Positions 25,760 to 34,497 are shown, counted from the stretch's first letter. The stretch is DNA of 64,000 nucleotides from Azohydromonas australica DSM 1124 (GCF_000430725.1 NZ_KE387214.1:17492-81491), one strand, 5' to 3'. Notes: generated from the sequence alone by a model not told the origin. Made by a program: numbers and translations.

Positions 25760-26269
25760 ATGAAGCGCTTCCACGTCCACCTGCACGTCGATGATCTGGC
25801 CAAGAGCATCGCCTTCTACTCCAGACTCTTCGCCGCCGAGCCCGCGCGCGTGGAGAGCGACTACGCCAAGTGGATGCTCGACGACCCGGCCGTGAACTTC
25901 GCCATCTCCACGCGCGGCCAAGCCAGCGGCATCGACCACCTGGGCATTCAGACCGACGACCCGGCGGAGCTGGCCGCCATGAAGGAGCGCGCGCAGGCCG
26001 CCGACATGGCGCTGCTCGATGAAGGTGCTACGACCTGCTGCTATGCGCGCAGCGAAAAGCACTGGATCACGGACCCGCAGGGCATCGCCTGGGAGCACTT
26101 CCACACGCTGGGCAACATCCCCGTGTTCCGCGAGGGCGAGGCCGCTGCTGCAGCAGCCTGCTGCACGCCGGCCCAGACGCCAGCCGCCGAGCCGGAACCC
26201 GCCGCGTGCTGCACGCCGCGCGGCAAGCCGCTGGGCATCCCGGTGAAGTCCTCGACCTCCTGCTGCTGA
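25760..26269 (+). CDS. arsI: ArsI/CadI-type glyoxalase-fold protein with Cys-pair tail
   Basis: Cytoplasmic VOC-fold (glyoxalase/dioxygenase) metalloprotein, 169 residues, of the ArsI/CadI family; ArsI enzymes cleave carbon-arsenic bonds of trivalent organoarsenicals. Metal-ligand candidates are the HVHLHVDD opening, His60 (IDHLGI) and Glu112 (WEHFH). The vicinal pair Cys93-Cys94 (EGATTCCYARSEKHWI) is the arsenical-binding site of the family. An unusual extension of about 45 residues adds three more CC pairs (AACCTP, AACCTP, TSCC). It begins 26 bp after arsR with an AAAGGAG site. Confidence 0.85.
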   Translation: MKRFHVHLHVDDLAKSIAFYSRLFAAEPARVESDYAKWMLDDPAVNFAISTRGQASGIDHLGIQTDDPAELAAMKERAQAADMALLDEGATTCCYARSEKHWITDPQGIAWEHFHTLGNIPVFREGEAAAAAACCTPAQTPAAEPEPAACCTPRGKPLGIPVKSSTSCC

Positions 26270-26280
26270 AGGTGGCGACC

Positions 26281-26784
26281 ATGAGCGACAAGGTCCGCAA
26301 CGTCCTCTTCATCTGCACCGGCAACTCCGCGCGCTCGATCATGGCCGAGGGCCTGATGAACCACCTGGGCCGCGGCCGCTTCAAGGCGTACTCGGCCGGC
26401 AGCCATCCCGCCGGCGAGATCCGGCCGCTGGCCCTGCAGACGCTGCGCCAGTGGCACATCCCCACGGACGGCTTCAGCAGCAAGTCCTGGGACGAGTTCG
26501 CCGTGCCCGGAGCGCCGCAGATGGACTTCGTCTTCACGGTCTGCGACAAGGCTGCCGGCGAGCTGTGCCCTCTATGGCCGGGCCAGCCGATGACGGCGCA
26601 CTGGGGCGTGGCCGACCCCGCCGCTGTCGAAGGCACGCCCGAGCAGCGGCAGCGCGCCTACATGGATGCCGCGCTGGTGCTCAAGCGCCGCATTGAGCTG
26701 ATGCTGGCCCTGCCGCTGCAGACGCTGGCGGGCATGTCGCTGCAACGCGAGATCGAGCGCATCGGCAAGACCGGCGCCGCCTGA
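26281..26784 (+). CDS. arsC: Arsenate reductase, LMW phosphatase type (copy 1)
   Basis: Reduces As(V) to As(III) in the cytoplasm so that it can be exported; 167 residues. The low-molecular-weight tyrosine-phosphatase P-loop CTGNSARS near the N-terminus contains the catalytic Cys, followed by SSKSWDEF and FVFTVCDKA. It starts 12 bp after arsI. A second enzyme of the same family follows at 26865, with a related but distinct sequence. Confidence 0.88.
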   Translation: MSDKVRNVLFICTGNSARSIMAEGLMNHLGRGRFKAYSAGSHPAGEIRPLALQTLRQWHIPTDGFSSKSWDEFAVPGAPQMDFVFTVCDKAAGELCPLWPGQPMTAHWGVADPAAVEGTPEQRQRAYMDAALVLKRRIELMLALPLQTLAGMSLQREIERIGKTGAA

Positions 26785-26864
26785 TCCTCCAGCCCGCCGG
26801 GATCCTTGGCGGGGCATCTCCCTTGACTGACTCCACGCACCCGGGAAGCGCCGGGCCTGCAGCC

Positions 26865-27368
26865 ATGACCATTCACGTCCTGATCCTCTGTACCCACAAC
26901 TCCGCGCGCAGCGTGCTCAGCGAAGGGATGCTCAACCACCTCGCGGCTAGGCTGGGCCGTGACGTGCGCGCCCACAGCGCGGGCAGCGCACCCAGCGGGC
27001 GCATCAACCCGTTCGCCCTGGAGGCGCTGCACAACGCCGGCGTGGAAACCGGCGGCTACCGCAGCAAGAGCTGGGACGAGTTCTCGGCCGACGGCGCGCC
27101 GCCCCTGTCCATCGTCATCACGGTGTGCGACAGCGCCGCGGCGGAGTCCTGCCCGGTGTTCTTCGGCGGCAACGGGCAGCCGGTGAAGGTGCACTGGGGC
27201 TACCCTGACCCGTCCAACGCCGAGGGCGGCGACGAGGGGAAACGTCGCGCCTTCGAGCTCACGCGCCAGGCCATCGGCTACCGCATGCTGCAGCTGCTCG
27301 CGCTGCCGCTGGGGACCATGGACCGTGCCGCGCTGCAGGTGGCGCTTGCCGAGATCGGCCGCAGCTGA
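26865..27368 (+). CDS. arsC: Arsenate reductase, LMW phosphatase type (copy 2)
   Basis: A second As(V) reductase, 167 residues from the ATG at 26865; a TTG at 26823 would add 14 residues. The P-loop reads CTHNSARS, followed by AHSAGSAPSGRINPFALEAL, SKSWDEFS and VCDSAAAESC. The His in the P-loop and the FFGGNGQPVKVHWGYPDPS segment distinguish it from copy 1, so the pair may differ in reductant partner. It is followed by acr3 after 19 bp. Confidence 0.87.
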   Translation: MTIHVLILCTHNSARSVLSEGMLNHLAARLGRDVRAHSAGSAPSGRINPFALEALHNAGVETGGYRSKSWDEFSADGAPPLSIVITVCDSAAAESCPVFFGGNGQPVKVHWGYPDPSNAEGGDEGKRRAFELTRQAIGYRMLQLLALPLGTMDRAALQVALAEIGRS

Positions 27369-27387
27369 AAGCGCGCGAGGCATATCC

Positions 27388-28461
27388 ATGAACACCACGC
27401 TGACCGCCCGCGCCGCCGCTCCGGCGCCCATGAGCGTCTTCGAGCGCTACCTGACCGTCTGGGTCTTCCTGTGCATCGTTGCCGGCATCGCGCTGGGCCA
27501 GATGCTGCCCGGCCCGGTCCAGGCCATCGGCCGCATGGAAGTGGCCCGGGTGAACCTGCCGGTGGGGCTGCTGATCTGGGTGATGATCATCCCGATGCTG
27601 CTGAAGGTGGACTTCGGCGCACTCCACCAGGTGCGCGGCCACTGGAGGGGCATCGGCGTGACGCTGTTCGTCAACTGGGCCGTCAAGCCGTTCTCGATGG
27701 CGTTGCTGGGCTGGATCTTCGTGCGCCAGGTCTTCGCGCCGTACCTGCCCGCGGACCAGCTCGACAGCTACGTGGCAGGCCTCATCCTGCTGGCCGCCGC
27801 ACCCTGCACGGCCATGGTGTTCGTGTGGAGCCGGCTCACCAACGGGCACGCGCTGTTCACGCTGTCGCAGGTCGCCCTCAACGACACCATCATGGTGTTC
27901 GCCTTCGCGCCCATCGTGGCGCTGCTGCTGGGCCTCTCGGCCATCACGGTGCCCTGGGACACGCTCATCACGTCGGTGGTGCTCTACATCGTGATCCCGG
28001 TGATCGCAGCGCAGCTCTGGCGCCGGGCGCTGCTCAGGAAGGGCCAGGCCGCCTTCGACGCGACGCTGGCGAAGATCGGCCCTTGGTCCATCACGGCGCT
28101 GCTGGCCACGCTCGTGCTGCTGTTCGCCTTCCAGGGCGAGGCGATCCTCAAGCAGCCGCTGGTCATCGCGATGCTCGCGGTGCCGATCCTGATCCAGGTC
28201 TTCTTCAACTCGGCGCTGGCCTACTGGCTCAACCGGAAGCTCGGCGAGTCGCACAGCGTGGCCTGCCCGTCGGCGCTGATCGGGGCGAGCAACTTCTTCG
28301 AGCTGGCCGTGGCCGCGGCGATCAGCCTCTTTGGCTTCGAGTCCGGCGCGGCGCTGGCCACCGTGGTGGGCGTGCTCATCGAGGTGCCGGTGATGCTGCT
28401 GGTGGTGCGCATCGTCAACCAGAGCAAGGGCTGGTACGAGGCCGGCGCATGCAAAGCCTGA
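27388..28461 (+). CDS. acr3: Acr3-type arsenite efflux permease
   Basis: Inner-membrane As(III) exporter of the BART/ACR3 family, 357 residues with about ten transmembrane helices. It carries the family signature around LLAAAPCTAMVFVWS (essential Cys) and the PSALIGASNFFELAVAAAISLFG region. It terminates the ars operon and performs the final detoxification step after the two reductases. Confidence 0.93.
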   Translation: MNTTLTARAAAPAPMSVFERYLTVWVFLCIVAGIALGQMLPGPVQAIGRMEVARVNLPVGLLIWVMIIPMLLKVDFGALHQVRGHWRGIGVTLFVNWAVKPFSMALLGWIFVRQVFAPYLPADQLDSYVAGLILLAAAPCTAMVFVWSRLTNGHALFTLSQVALNDTIMVFAFAPIVALLLGLSAITVPWDTLITSVVLYIVIPVIAAQLWRRALLRKGQAAFDATLAKIGPWSITALLATLVLLFAFQGEAILKQPLVIAMLAVPILIQVFFNSALAYWLNRKLGESHSVACPSALIGASNFFELAVAAAISLFGFESGAALATVVGVLIEVPVMLLVVRIVNQSKGWYEAGACKA

Positions 28462-28497
28462 GCTGCTTCAAGGCGCTGCGTGCGTCTGGCGCTCACG

Positions 28498-28665
28498 ATG
28501 GAGAGGCACTGGACGCCGGAGCAGGCACGGGCAGTGTTCGAGGTGTTGGACATGCTGCGCGACCAGCTCTGGGCTGCCTACGGAGCTGAGATCCAGCGGG
28601 CGGTGCGGGAAGGCCGCGTAACGCAGCAGCCCTGCGTGTCCCCCGACCTGCACGAGCCGTTCTGA
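28498..28665 (+). CDS. Small hypothetical protein after acr3
   Basis: A 55-residue ORF beginning MERHWTPEQARAVFEVLDML, a pattern seen in short conserved proteins near metal-resistance and transposon genes. It has no signal peptide or membrane helix and is predicted helical. It lies 36 bp after acr3 on the same strand. Function unknown; an upstream GTG at 28480 is an alternative start. Confidence 0.55.
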   Translation: MERHWTPEQARAVFEVLDMLRDQLWAAYGAEIQRAVREGRVTQQPCVSPDLHEPF

Positions 28666-28724
28666 GGGCCGTTGCGTCTTCTTGCGGCGCGGCGCCCCCA
28701 GCCAACCCCCAGGCGCCCTGTGCA

Positions 28725-29006
28725 ATGCGCCAGCCCATTGTCAGCGCGATACCCGTCCCCCTCGGTGCTATGCCTGCGGCCAAACTGCCTTGCATGGACA
28801 GGGACGGTCGGTTGGCCATGAATGCCCGCTGCGCTTGGCTGGAGCACGAACTTCTGGCCATCGAGACAGCGCTTGGGAACCGCATGGTCGCCGCTGGTGA
28901 CGCCGAGCGGCTGCAGCTGACCGCCTGCCAAGAGAGTCACCTTGCTGAACTTGGCACGGTCAACGCACGGCTCAGCGCTCTGCACGACGCCGCCGCTGCG
29001 ACATAG
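28725..29006 (+). CDS. Hypothetical helical protein
   Basis: A 93-residue ORF. The segment from about residue 33 on (ARCAWLEHELLAIETALGNR and onwards) looks like an amphipathic helical protein, while the first 30 residues look less natural, so the true start may be the ATG at 28818. No family recognised. Position inside the cassette after acr3 is the only context. Confidence 0.35.
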   Translation: MRQPIVSAIPVPLGAMPAAKLPCMDRDGRLAMNARCAWLEHELLAIETALGNRMVAAGDAERLQLTACQESHLAELGTVNARLSALHDAAAAT

Positions 29007-29124
29007 CCGACCTTCACCAGCGCGCCGCCCTCTGAGCCGATCGCCTTCAAGGCTGCGGCCGCCCCTCACGGCCACCCATCCGCCGCGCCAAGCCAATGCG
29101 CAGCCGGCGCACAGCTGGCCGCCG

Positions 29125-29169
29125 AAAAACGCGTCGTCACCGCCGGAAAAGCGCGCTTCCTGACCGCCG
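29125..29169 (-). repeat. Right inverted repeat of the ars cassette
   Basis: On the minus strand it begins CGGCGGTCAGGAAGCGCGCT and continues TTTCCGGCGGTGACGACGCG, matching 25193-25237 with a handful of substitutions. It abuts the copA N-terminal fragment. Confidence 0.75.
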
Positions 29170-29324
29170 CCAACACTGGTTGACATGGGCATCAAACACG
29201 CCCGGCACACGCTTGAGCGCCCACTCCACGCAGGCGATACAGCAGGCGCAGGTCATGTGCTTTCGATGGGCAACTCCCATGGCGTTGCAGGCGGGGTCGT
29301 TGCAGTGATGGTGGCGGTGTTCAT
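29170..29324 (-). pseudogene. copA: N-terminal remnant of a copper P-type ATPase (HMA domain)
   Basis: From an ATG at 29324 the minus strand encodes a leader ending PWELPIES. After a small frameshift near 29255 it continues MTCACCIACVEWALKRVPGV followed by FDAHVN, the first HMA metal-binding domain of a copper ATPase. It then breaks at the inverted repeat. A degenerate CueR-type promoter precedes it at 29352-29382. Together with 25124-25192 it forms the two ends of one gene. Confidence 0.75.
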
Positions 29325-29351
29325 GGTTGCTGCGGATGAGGGGTGGCAGCC

Positions 29352-29382
29352 AGTCGCGGCCTTGACATCATGGCAAGGTCAA
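29352..29382 (-). promoter_or_regulatory. Degenerate CueR-type promoter of the broken copA
   Basis: Minus strand: TTGACC (29377-29382), 19-bp spacer beginning TTGCCATGATG, weak -10 GCGACT. Its first half is nearly identical to the cueR promoter. It points straight into the copA N-terminal remnant. Confidence 0.5.
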
Positions 29383-29592
29383 GACCGCTGCGCCGAGCGG
29401 CCTGGGCAAGCTGCGGCATCGCCCGGGATGCACGCGAGCCGCGGCCAAGACACTGCGCGCGAGCGCCGCCACTGGTGCGTGTCTCTGCGGGCTGTATGCA
29501 GGTGCCGGCTCCGGGTTGATCCCCGTCAACCATGGTCAGGAGGTGGTGTCTATGCTGGTGCGCAAACACGTCTTGCTCGCACCCTCCACGCC

Positions 29593-30012
29593 ATGCCCCT
29601 TCACCGCCGACAGCTGCGCCGCTGGACAGCCCTGGTGCTGTCGGCGTGGCTTTTCGGCATCGTGATGAGCATGGCCAACGCCTGCGCCGTGCGGCTTTCT
29701 GCCGAGGGTGCCGGCGCGATCGTGGAGCACGTGAGCGTGTCCGGGCACCACCATCATGGCGACGACCCTGATCACGACGACGGCGCGGACGCCGCCCAGG
29801 CCAACTGCCTGGACTTCTGTGATGCGGTGGCTGTGGCTGCCTCGGCCTGGCAGCCCACGCTCGATGCGGCCAGCCTGGCTTGGCTGCCCGCCGTCCTGGT
29901 TTCCCTGGTGATCCCCGCGCCGCTGGCCGTACGCGTGCGCTCGACTGCATTGCCACCCGACAGCACGGGTGCGCCTCCCATACCGATCGCGTTCCTGCGG
30001 TTGGCCTTGTAG
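29593..30012 (+). CDS. Small copper-associated membrane/periplasmic protein (paralogue)
   Basis: A 139-residue protein with an N-terminal membrane or signal segment, a metal-binding-looking HHHHGDDPDHDDG stretch, Cys residues in ANCLDFCD, and a second hydrophobic segment (AVLVSLVIPAPLAV). It ends in PPIPIAFLRLAL. The same PPIPIAFLRL ending is shared by the gene at 41875-42336, so the two are paralogues. Probably periplasmic or membrane-bound; function unknown. Confidence 0.65.
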   Translation: MPLHRRQLRRWTALVLSAWLFGIVMSMANACAVRLSAEGAGAIVEHVSVSGHHHHGDDPDHDDGADAAQANCLDFCDAVAVAASAWQPTLDAASLAWLPAVLVSLVIPAPLAVRVRSTALPPDSTGAPPIPIAFLRLAL

Positions 30013-30172
30013 CGCGGCCGTGTCCGCGGCAGCTCGCGCTGCCTGCGACCGCACCCGTGCCTTTTCCGCTGTGTCCTGCCATGAGCCTGTTGCCGTCGGC
30101 AACAGGTACGGCTCGACCGAGCGTTGCAGTCCCTGCAGTCCGTTCCCTACTCCATTTCACCGGGAGAAATCC

Positions 30173-30463
30173 ATGACCCTTGTCCGCCAACTCTGCGCCG
30201 CCGCCGCCATCACCCTCGCTGCCACGGCTGCTCTTGCCCAGGCAGCGCCGTCCGACGCTGCACCCGCGCCGGCCATGTCCGCCTCGATGCCGCAGGACTG
30301 CTCCAAGATGATGTCGCGCCACGACCACGGGGCCGATCGCAACATGCCGTCGTCCAAGTCGATGGGCTGCGCCCAGGCCACGTCCGACAAGGCGTCCGCG
30401 CCGGCCAAGTCCAAGACCGCAGCGGGCAAGCACGACCACGCCAAGTTCCACAAGAACCAGTAA
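30173..30463 (+). CDS. Small secreted His/Met-containing protein
   Basis: A 96-residue exported protein: signal peptide (AAAITLAATAALAQA), then a short domain with QDCSKMMSRHDHGADRNMPS and a Lys/His-rich tail (KHDHAKFHKNQ). Cys, Met and His residues suggest a periplasmic metal-binding peptide. It follows the paralogue at 29593 by 160 bp on the same strand. No family named. Confidence 0.65.
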   Translation: MTLVRQLCAAAAITLAATAALAQAAPSDAAPAPAMSASMPQDCSKMMSRHDHGADRNMPSSKSMGCAQATSDKASAPAKSKTAAGKHDHAKFHKNQ

Positions 30464-30602
30464 GGCCCGGCGCGCTGCTGGCGGTCCCGGCGTCCCGGAC
30501 CCACCTGCGTGGTCCGGCGCCGTGCCCGCCAGGACTTCATGACGGGAAGCTGCCCCCCATAGGCAGCCTTCCCCAGCCCCTGGTTCCCGAGGAGTGCCTG
30601 CC

Positions 30603-32417
30603 ATGCCCCCCGATGCGATGTTTTCTGGTCACGGACTTGCCGTGGCGAGGACCTTGCCCGCCGCCATGCCGGCCCTGGCGCGCTACTGGTCCGACGCGGC
30701 CTGGCGTGCGGTGGCAACGATGGACACGCTGCGCGAGCGAGCCGCGCGCATGCGCGAGCACGAGGCGGCGGGCATGCCGCCGCTGCTGCATTTTGACGCC
30801 GAGCAGGTGGCTGACGGCCGGGACGGCTCGCCGCCAAGCAACTACCGCCTGCTGCGCATTACCCGCTGTGGGAGTGACCACCTGGAACGCTTCGTCCGCC
30901 CTGATGCCGCACCCGTTGTCGTGGTGGAGCCGCGTGCCGGCCACGGCCCGGGCATCGGCGGCTTTCGGCGCGACTCGGAAGTCGGCATGGCTTTGGTCGA
31001 GGGCCACCCCGTCTACTTCGTCGTCTTTGATCCCGAGCCGCTCGAAGGGCAGACCATGGGCGCCGTGGTCCAGACCCTGGCCCGCTTCATCGACTTCGTA
31101 GCCCGGCGCCATCCCAGCACTGAGCCCATCGTCTACGGCAACTGCCAGGGCGGCTGGGCTGCGACGATGGCACTGTCGCACTGCAACCACCGCGCCGGAT
31201 TGGCGGTGCTCAATGGCTCGCCGCTGTCGTACTGGGCCGGGGAGCCCGATGTCAACCCGATGCGGCTGTCCGGCGCCATCACCGGCGGTGCGTGGTCCGC
31301 GCACTGGCTGGCTGACCTTGGCGCCGGCCGCTTCGACGGTGCGTGGCTGGTGCAGAACTTCGAGTTGCTGCGCCCGGAAGGGCTCTGGAAGAAGTACGAC
31401 GGACTGTTCGCCGATCCCGCTGCCGAGCACGACCGCTTTCTCGAATTCGAGCGCTGGTGGAACGCCTTCTACTTCCTGGGCCGCGAGGAGATCCTGGCCA
31501 TCGTGCGCGAGCTCTTCATTGGCAACCGGCTGCAGAGCGGCGAAGTGGTGATCGATGGCCACTGCCACGCCAACCTCGCGCACGTGCACACGCCGCTGGT
31601 CATCTTCAGCTCCCACGGCGACAACATCACCCCGCCGCACCAGGCGCTGGGCTGGCTGCAGGCGGTCTACCCCTCGACACAGGCGCTGGTCGAGGCCGGG
31701 CAGCGCATCGTCTACCTGCTGCACCAGGACGTCGGCCACTTGGGGATCTTCGTCTCGGCCGACGTGGCGCGGCGTGAGCACCGGGCAATCCTGCACCATG
31801 CCGCAGCGATTGAGTCGCGGCCGCCCGGGCTTTACGAGATGCGGCTGACCGATGCGGCATCTGAAGGCGCGGCGCCCGGCGCCGCGTTCCTTCCACGCCG
31901 AATCGAAGACCTTCCTTTCGAGCCGCCGGGACCCGGCTTCGAACGCGTGAGCCGGCTGTCGAACGAGCTGGACGATCTCTACACGGCCTGGGTGTCGCCG
32001 CTGGTGCGGCTGTGGGTGACGCCGCAAGGCGCGCGGCTGCAGCAGCAGTGGCACCCGATGCGCACCAGGGTACGGGGCTGGTCCGAGCAGGTGCAGCCCA
32101 TCCTGGCCGTGCTGCCAGCGGCCAGGCAGGCGCTCGAAGCTGCCGGAGCCCAGGACACTGCGCGGGCGTCGAATCCTTGGTTCCAGCTGGAGCGTGCGGC
32201 CAGCGCTGCCGTGGAGCACGGCATCACGGCCTGGCGGGTGCTGCGCGACCGCTGGGTGGAAGCCTCGTTCGAGCTGCTGCACGCGCCCGCGCCGCTGGGA
32301 CAAGCGGCGGGACGGCTTGACATTGCTCAAGACGACTGCCGCGCGCTTGCCCACCCTGCGGCAATCAGGAACACGGATGCAGCCATCCCGGTTGAGTCCT
32401 CACCCAACTGCAGCTGA
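30603..32417 (+). CDS. DUF3141 alpha/beta-hydrolase-like protein
   Basis: A 604-residue cytoplasmic protein of the DUF3141 family, distantly like PHA synthases. The nucleophile elbow reads GNCQGG with Cys181 in place of Ser, as in PHA synthases (GxCxG). The catalytic partners may be the Asp and His in SHGDNITPPHQ and DVGHLGIF. No PHA genes are nearby, so the substrate is unknown. The ATG at 30603 is chosen because GAGGAG precedes it by 8 bp; a GTG at 30594 overlaps that site. Confidence 0.8.
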   Translation: MPPDAMFSGHGLAVARTLPAAMPALARYWSDAAWRAVATMDTLRERAARMREHEAAGMPPLLHFDAEQVADGRDGSPPSNYRLLRITRCGSDHLERFVRPDAAPVVVVEPRAGHGPGIGGFRRDSEVGMALVEGHPVYFVVFDPEPLEGQTMGAVVQTLARFIDFVARRHPSTEPIVYGNCQGGWAATMALSHCNHRAGLAVLNGSPLSYWAGEPDVNPMRLSGAITGGAWSAHWLADLGAGRFDGAWLVQNFELLRPEGLWKKYDGLFADPAAEHDRFLEFERWWNAFYFLGREEILAIVRELFIGNRLQSGEVVIDGHCHANLAHVHTPLVIFSSHGDNITPPHQALGWLQAVYPSTQALVEAGQRIVYLLHQDVGHLGIFVSADVARREHRAILHHAAAIESRPPGLYEMRLTDAASEGAAPGAAFLPRRIEDLPFEPPGPGFERVSRLSNELDDLYTAWVSPLVRLWVTPQGARLQQQWHPMRTRVRGWSEQVQPILAVLPAARQALEAAGAQDTARASNPWFQLERAASAAVEHGITAWRVLRDRWVEASFELLHAPAPLGQAAGRLDIAQDDCRALAHPAAIRNTDAAIPVESSPNCS

Positions 32418-32444
32418 CCGCGGCATCTCTTTCGGAGAAAGCTC

Positions 32445-33116
32445 ATGGACCATTCTTCCGTCCCCTCCTACGGCCTGTGGGGCCTGGTGGTGGTGAACTC
32501 GCTGGTTTTCATCATCTTCGCTTTCAGCTTTGCCAAGCCGCAGAGCCGGCGCGACTGGCGCTCCTTCAGCGCCTTCTCAGCTTTCCTGGTGGCGCTGTTC
32601 GCCGAGATGTACGGCTACCCGCTGACCATCTACCTGCTCTCGGGATGGCTGGGCTCGCGCTTCCCCGGCGTGGACTTCCTCTCGCACGATGCCGGGCACC
32701 TGCTGGAGGTGATGTTCGGCTGGCGGGCCAATCCGCACTGGGGTCCGTTCCACGTGCTGAGCACCGTCTTCATCGGCGGCGGCTTCTGGCTGCTGTCCGC
32801 GGCGTGGCGGGTGCTGTGGGCCAACCAGCGCCGCGGCACGATGGCCTCGTCAGGGCCCTACGCGCGGGTGCGCCACCCGCAGTACGTCGCCTTCGTGCTG
32901 ATCATGTTCGGCTTCCTGCTGCAGTGGCCCACGATCCTGACGCTCACCATGTTCCCCATCCTGGTGTTCATGTACGTGCGGCTGTCGCTGGCCGAGGAGC
33001 GCGAGTCCGAGCGGGCCTTTGGCAGCGAGTGGGCACGCTACGCGGCACGCACGCCGCGCTTCTTCCCGCGGCTGGGGCGACCAGGGCCTGATACGCAGCA
33101 CCGCCACGGCGCGTGA
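32445..33116 (+). CDS. Isoprenylcysteine-methyltransferase-like membrane protein
   Basis: A 223-residue polytopic membrane protein with five or so helices and the C-terminal signature of the ICMT/PEMT-like methyltransferase family: GPYARVRHPQYVAFVLIMFG and SLAEERESERAFGSEWARYA. These enzymes transfer a methyl group from SAM to lipid or prenyl-type acceptors in the membrane. It begins 27 bp after the DUF3141 gene with a CGGAGAAAG site and is probably in the same transcript. Substrate unknown. Confidence 0.82.
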   Translation: MDHSSVPSYGLWGLVVVNSLVFIIFAFSFAKPQSRRDWRSFSAFSAFLVALFAEMYGYPLTIYLLSGWLGSRFPGVDFLSHDAGHLLEVMFGWRANPHWGPFHVLSTVFIGGGFWLLSAAWRVLWANQRRGTMASSGPYARVRHPQYVAFVLIMFGFLLQWPTILTLTMFPILVFMYVRLSLAEERESERAFGSEWARYAARTPRFFPRLGRPGPDTQHRHGA

Positions 33117-33136
33117 AACCGCAAAGGGTGACGACC

Positions 33137-34497
33137 ATGAAGCTGACCTTCCTGGGCGCAGCCGGCACCGTGACCGGCTCGAAGTACCTGCTCGAACACC
33201 GCGGCCACAAGCTGCTCATCGACTGCGGCCTGTTCCAGGGCTGGAAGGCGCTGCGCGAGATGAACTGGGAGCTGCTGCCTTTCGACGCCCACGACATCGA
33301 CGCGGTGCTGCTCACGCACGCGCACCTGGACCACTCGGGCACGCTGCCACTGCTGGTGCGCCAGGGTTTCAGGGGCATGGTGCTGGCCACGCCGCCCACG
33401 ATCGAGCTGTGCACGTTGCTGCTGCCCGACAGCGGGCGCACCCAGGAGGAGGACGCGGCCTTCGCCAACCGGCACCACACCTCGCGGCACGAGCCGGCGC
33501 AGCCGCTCTACACCGAGGACGACGCCCTGCTGGCGCTGCGCCGCTTGGCGCACCTGCCCTTCGACACGCCGGCCCAGGTCGTGCCGGGCGTGAAGGCCAC
33601 TTTCCACCGCGCCGGCCACATCCTGGGCGCGGCGTCCATGGCCCTGGACGTCGAAGGCCAGACCCTGCTGTTCTCGGGCGACGTGGGGCGCCCGGACGAT
33701 CTGCTCATGCGCGCGCCCGCACCCGTGACGCCGGCGCACTGGATCGTCGTGGAGTCCACCTACGGCGACCGGCTGCATCCCACCCAGGATGCCGAGGCCG
33801 CGCTGGGCGAGGTGATCTCGTACACGGCCGCGCGCGGCGGCACCGTGGTCGTGCCGGCCTTCGCGGTGGGCCGTGCCCAGACGCTGCTGTACATGCTCTA
33901 CCGGCTCAAGCAGCGCGGCGCGATACCGGACCTGCCGGTGTTTCTCGACAGCCCGATGGCCATCGACATGACGGAGATCTACCACCGGCACCGCGCCGAG
34001 CACCGTCTCTCCGCGCAGGAGTGCGCCGGCATGTGCGGCGTGGCGCAGATGGTGCGCACGGCTGACGAGTCCCGCGCCGTGAGCCGCTCGCGCTTTCCGG
34101 CCGTGATCGTCTCGGCCAGCGGCATGGCCACGGGCGGACGCGTGCTGCACCACCTGCGCCAGCGGCTGCCCGACCCCCGCAACACCGTCGTGCTGGTGGG
34201 CTACCAGGCGGGCGGCACGCGCGGCGCGCGGCTGCTGGGGGCGAGCGCACGCTGCGCGTCTTCGGCCAGGACGTGCCGGTGCGCGCGGAAGTGGCGTCGC
34301 TCGAAGGCATGTCGGCCCATGCGGACGCGGCGCAGCTGGTGCAGTGGCTCGCCACGGCGCCATGGCCGCCGCAGCGCGTGTTCGTCACGCACGGCGAACC
34401 GGCGGCCGCGGACGCGCTGCGCCAGCGCATCAGCCATGAGCTGGGCTGGTTGGCCAGCGTGCCACTGCTGGGCCGCAGCGTGGAGCTCGGCGCTTGA
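33137..34497 (+). pseudogene. Frameshifted MBL/beta-CASP RNA-hydrolase-type gene
   Basis: The first part encodes a metallo-beta-lactamase fold (FLGAAGTVTGSKYLL, metal motif THAHLDHSG) with the beta-CASP region (SASGMATGGRVLHHL). This is the layout of the archaeal/bacterial CPSF-like RNase family (about 450 residues). At a G-run (34237-34241) one base is missing relative to the expected frame: the reading frame leaves homology after YQAGGTRGARLL and resumes in the +2 frame as VRAEVASLEGMSAHADAAQL, ending at 34497. It is either a real loss of function or a sequencing error. It is co-directional with the ICMT-like gene. Confidence 0.8.

Larger units (their letters stand above)
25193..29169. mobile_element. 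ars cassette bounded by inverted repeats, no transposase
   Basis: About 4 kb flanked by imperfect inverted repeats of about 45 bp (25193-25237 and 29125-29169) and carrying arsR, arsI, two arsC, acr3 and two small ORFs. No transposase is encoded, so it would be a non-autonomous cassette or the product of recombination. On either side lie the two ends of a copA gene in the same orientation, with its middle missing. Confidence 0.55.

Noticed and set aside
28578..29210. 210-codon minus-strand frame through the right inverted repeat
   Set aside because: It joins an out-of-frame part of the copA remnant to the repeat and then to the complement of other ORFs; there is no start signal or motif.
30537..32354. 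Long minus-strand frame opposite the DUF3141 gene
   Set aside because: The plus-strand product has clear hydrolase motifs and a good ribosome-binding site; the antisense product is compositionally shadow-like.
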